Positions 32,635 to 34,333 of a DNA stretch of 34,333 nt are shown piece by piece (positions within the stretch are counted from its first letter, which is position 1; the number at the start of each line of letters is the position of its first letter). The notes under the pieces are model-generated. The model was not told where the DNA came from. It did no database searches and worked only from the letters and a program-made list of their open reading frames with translations. Source of the DNA: an uncultured Rhodospirillales bacterium (lineage in GTDB: Bacteria; Pseudomonadota; Alphaproteobacteria; Reyranellales; Reyranellaceae); contig CADECW010000078.1 in assembly GCA_902825855.1 (NCBI GenBank), forward strand, positions 1-34,333. The letters run 5' to 3'. A program made the position numbers and the translations under genes.

Positions 32635-33585
32635 TCATGCCGCGCGGTGCATCTCGCGGAACAGTGACGGCGTCATGCCGAAGCGACGCTCGAAGGCCTG
32701 GCCCAGTCGCGCCGGAGAGTTCAGCCCGACCTTGCCGGCGATCGTCTTGATGGGAAGGCCTTGCGTCAGCAACGTTCGCGCCGCGTCGAGGCGCAGTCCT
32801 TCGACGAAATGCGCCGGCGTCTTGCCTGTCGCCTCGGTGAACTTGCGATAGAAGCTGCGCTCGGTGTGGCCGGCGCGCGCCGCAAGTGTCGGCACGTCCA
32901 GCGGCTGGTCCAGGTTCTCGTGCAACCAGTCGATCAGCGCGGAGAATGGCGCCTCGGCGGCGGTCTGCGCCTGCAGCAGCGGGCTGAATTGCGACTGATA
33001 GCCCGGCCGACGAGCATAGAGCACGAAGTGCCGCGCGATCAGGTTCGCCGTGGACGCCGCGAGATCGGCCTCGACCAGGGCCAGCGCCATGTCGATGCCC
33101 GTCGTGACCCCGGCGGAGGTCCAGACCTTGCCGTCGACGACGTAGAGCGAATCGGCATCGACTTTCAACGCCGGGAACGTTTCAGCCAGGCGCTCACAAT
33201 GCGCCCAATGTGTCGCCACTCGCTTTCCGTCGAGAAGCCCGGCGGCGGCCAGCACGAACGCTCCGGTGCACACCGAGCCGAAGCGTCTCGCCTTCGGCGC
33301 CACCGAGCGCAGCCAGCGCCGAAGATCGTCGCGTGCCATCGCAGCTTTGAGGCCGCGCGAGCCGCCCGCCACCAGCACGGTGTCGGGTTGGCCGCCGATC
33401 TTGCGGCTGTCGATCGCGACGCCGCAATTGGACGTCACCGCGCCGCCGTCGGGCGACACGATCGTGAGATCGTAGAAGGGCCGGCCATGGGCCTCGTTCG
33501 CCGCGCCGAACACGGCGGCCGGACCGGTGACATCGAGGAGCTGGCAGCCTTCGTAGGCCAGGATGAAAATTCGGTGCTTGGGCAT
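32635..33585 (-). CDS. GlxA-family transcriptional regulator (DJ-1/PfpI-like plus AraC HTH)
   Basis: 316 aa. Residues 1-185 form a class-I glutamine-amidotransferase-like domain (HRIFILAYEGCQLLDVTGP, VAGG, and Cys106 in SVCTGAFVLAAAGLLDG); residues about 215-316 are an AraC-type double helix-turn-helix (LDVPTLAARAGHTERSFYRKFTEATGKTPAHF, then IKTIAGKVGLNSPARLGQAFERRFGMTPS). The N-terminal domain probably senses a ligand. I start at MPKHRIF, the conserved strand; the upstream 14 residues lie in the divergent promoter. It shares a 77-bp promoter region with an isonitrile-hydratase-like gene that carries the same fold, and likely controls it. Confidence 0.92.
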   Translation of the reverse strand: MPKHRIFILAYEGCQLLDVTGPAAVFGAANEAHGRPFYDLTIVSPDGGAVTSNCGVAIDSRKIGGQPDTVLVAGGSRGLKAAMARDDLRRWLRSVAPKARRFGSVCTGAFVLAAAGLLDGKRVATHWAHCERLAETFPALKVDADSLYVVDGKVWTSAGVTTGIDMALALVEADLAASTANLIARHFVLYARRPGYQSQFSPLLQAQTAAEAPFSALIDWLHENLDQPLDVPTLAARAGHTERSFYRKFTEATGKTPAHFVEGLRLDAARTLLTQGLPIKTIAGKVGLNSPARLGQAFERRFGMTPSLFREMHRAA

Positions 33586-33620
33586 TGGCAGAAAATATAA
33601 TGCTTTTGTCATTTCTGCCA
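33586..33620. promoter_or_regulatory. Inverted repeat in the divergent promoter region
   Basis: TGGCAGAAA (33586-33594) and TTTCTGCCA (33612-33620) are perfect 9-bp arms 17 bp apart (centres 26 bp apart), between the starts of the two divergent genes. This is a likely binding site of the GlxA-family regulator, which would allow it to control its own gene and the divergent enzyme. Confidence 0.65.
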
Positions 33621-33662
33621 GCGCCATGGTCGCCTAAGGTGCCGGCAAATACGGAGGTCCCC

Positions 33663-34333
33663 ATGGCTGAACCCATCCAGATCGGCATTCTGCTCTATCC
33701 CAACGTCACCCAGCTCGATGCGACGGGTCCTGCCCAGGTCCTGTCGCGCGTGCCGGGCGCCCAGCTGCACATGATCTGGAAGACGCGCGATCCGGTGCCG
33801 ACCGATGCCGGCTTCTCGATCGTGCCGACCACGACCTTCGCCGACTGTCCGCAACTCGACGTGATCTGCGTGCCTGGCGGTGGCGGCCAGGTCGCGGTGA
33901 TGGGCGATCCCGAGGCCCTCGACTTCCTTCGCAAGCAGGCGGCGAAGGCACGCTATGTCACCTCGGTCTGCACCGGTTCGCTGATCCTGGGCGCGGCGGG
34001 GCTGCTCAAGGGCTACAAGTCCGCTTGCCACTGGGCGTGGCGCGACATGCTGAAGGACTTCGGCGCCACGCCTGTCGCCGAGCGCGTGGTGCGCGACCGC
34101 AACCGCATCTCGGGCGGCGGCGTGACCGCCGGCATCGATTTCGGTCTTACGGTCGCCGCCGAGCTGGCCGGCGAGGAGGTCGCCAAATCGATCCAGCTCG
34201 TGCTCGAGTACGACCCACAGCCGCCGTTCGACGCGGGCTCGCCGGAGAAGGCCGGTCCCGAGCGGGTCAAGCGCATCTACGAGCGCCTGGCGCCTTTGCT
34301 CGAGAGCCGCCGCAAGGCCAACGCCGACGCGGC
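33663..34333 (+). CDS. Isonitrile hydratase-like DJ-1/PfpI protein (runs off the window)
   Basis: At least 223 aa; the frame is still open at the window edge. Opening IQIGILLYPNVTQLDATGPAQVL, then TTTFADCPQLDVICVPGGGGQVAVMGDPEAL, the nucleophile Cys103 in TSVCTGSLILGAAGLLKG, and GGGVTAGIDFGLTVAAELAGEE with QLVLEYDPQPPFDAGSPE. This closely matches the organisation of Pseudomonas isonitrile hydratase (isocyanide to N-substituted formamide), where a cysteine in the same motif is catalytic (from memory). Other PfpI activities remain possible. It is divergent from a GlxA-family regulator. Few residues are missing, judging from the usual length. Confidence 0.85.
   Translation, partial: MAEPIQIGILLYPNVTQLDATGPAQVLSRVPGAQLHMIWKTRDPVPTDAGFSIVPTTTFADCPQLDVICVPGGGGQVAVMGDPEALDFLRKQAAKARYVTSVCTGSLILGAAGLLKGYKSACHWAWRDMLKDFGATPVAERVVRDRNRISGGGVTAGIDFGLTVAAELAGEEVAKSIQLVLEYDPQPPFDAGSPEKAGPERVKRIYERLAPLLESRRKANADA

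Overview
The window is high-GC DNA with short intergenic gaps. It is rich in tripartite-tricarboxylate (Bug/TctC-type) solute receptors, LLM-class flavoproteins, TauD-type dioxygenases and amidases. That mix suggests a soil or freshwater alphaproteobacterium with broad catabolism (Reyranella- or Bradyrhizobium-like). This is inference from gene content; there is no rRNA or marker gene here, and no tRNA, CRISPR array, transposase or integrase was seen.

Region 1 (1-6,220) is an accessory island with visibly lower GC and different codon use. After a small exported protein on the minus strand and a 510-bp gap holding a dispersed repeat, a 535-aa polymorphic toxin (proline-rich N-terminal region, C-terminal PD-(D/E)xK nuclease-like domain) is followed 4 bp later by four tandem 260-aa paralogs. 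Position and copy number suggest these are immunity proteins. Copy 2 has a one-base frameshift in a C run. All three spacers carry the same conserved element with a perfect palindrome, and copies 3 and 4 share a 132-bp identical block. This is the strongest candidate for an undescribed system.

Region 2 (6,288-11,889) is housekeeping and transport: an MFS transporter, a small calcineurin-like phosphoesterase, and a minus-strand ABC sugar-type importer (binding protein plus two permeases, no ATPase in view) preceded by a small zinc-ribbon protein.

Region 3 (12,154-18,223) is a plus-strand cluster: a lipoprotein with an internally duplicated signal peptide, an ECF sigma factor, a one-TM putative anti-sigma factor, and a 1,336-aa exported CHAT (caspase-like) protease with TPR-like and beta-propeller-like flanks. 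The last two overlap at GTGA. It looks like an envelope signalling module and is the second candidate system.

Region 4 (18,378-30,482) is a catabolic patchwork: LLM oxidoreductase, alpha/beta hydrolase, three orphan Bug receptors, NIPSNAP, metallo-beta-lactamase-fold hydrolase, amidase, lectin-like secreted protein, short-chain dehydrogenase, serine beta-lactamase-fold hydrolase and TauD-type dioxygenase. Divergent pairs with short shared promoter regions are frequent.

Region 5 (30,486-34,333) holds a DHA2-type MFS exporter, a membrane zinc-ribbon protein, a tiny lipoprotein, and a GlxA-family regulator divergent from an isonitrile-hydratase-like DJ-1/PfpI enzyme that runs off the window. 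Their 77-bp shared intergenic region holds a perfect 9-bp inverted repeat, a likely operator.
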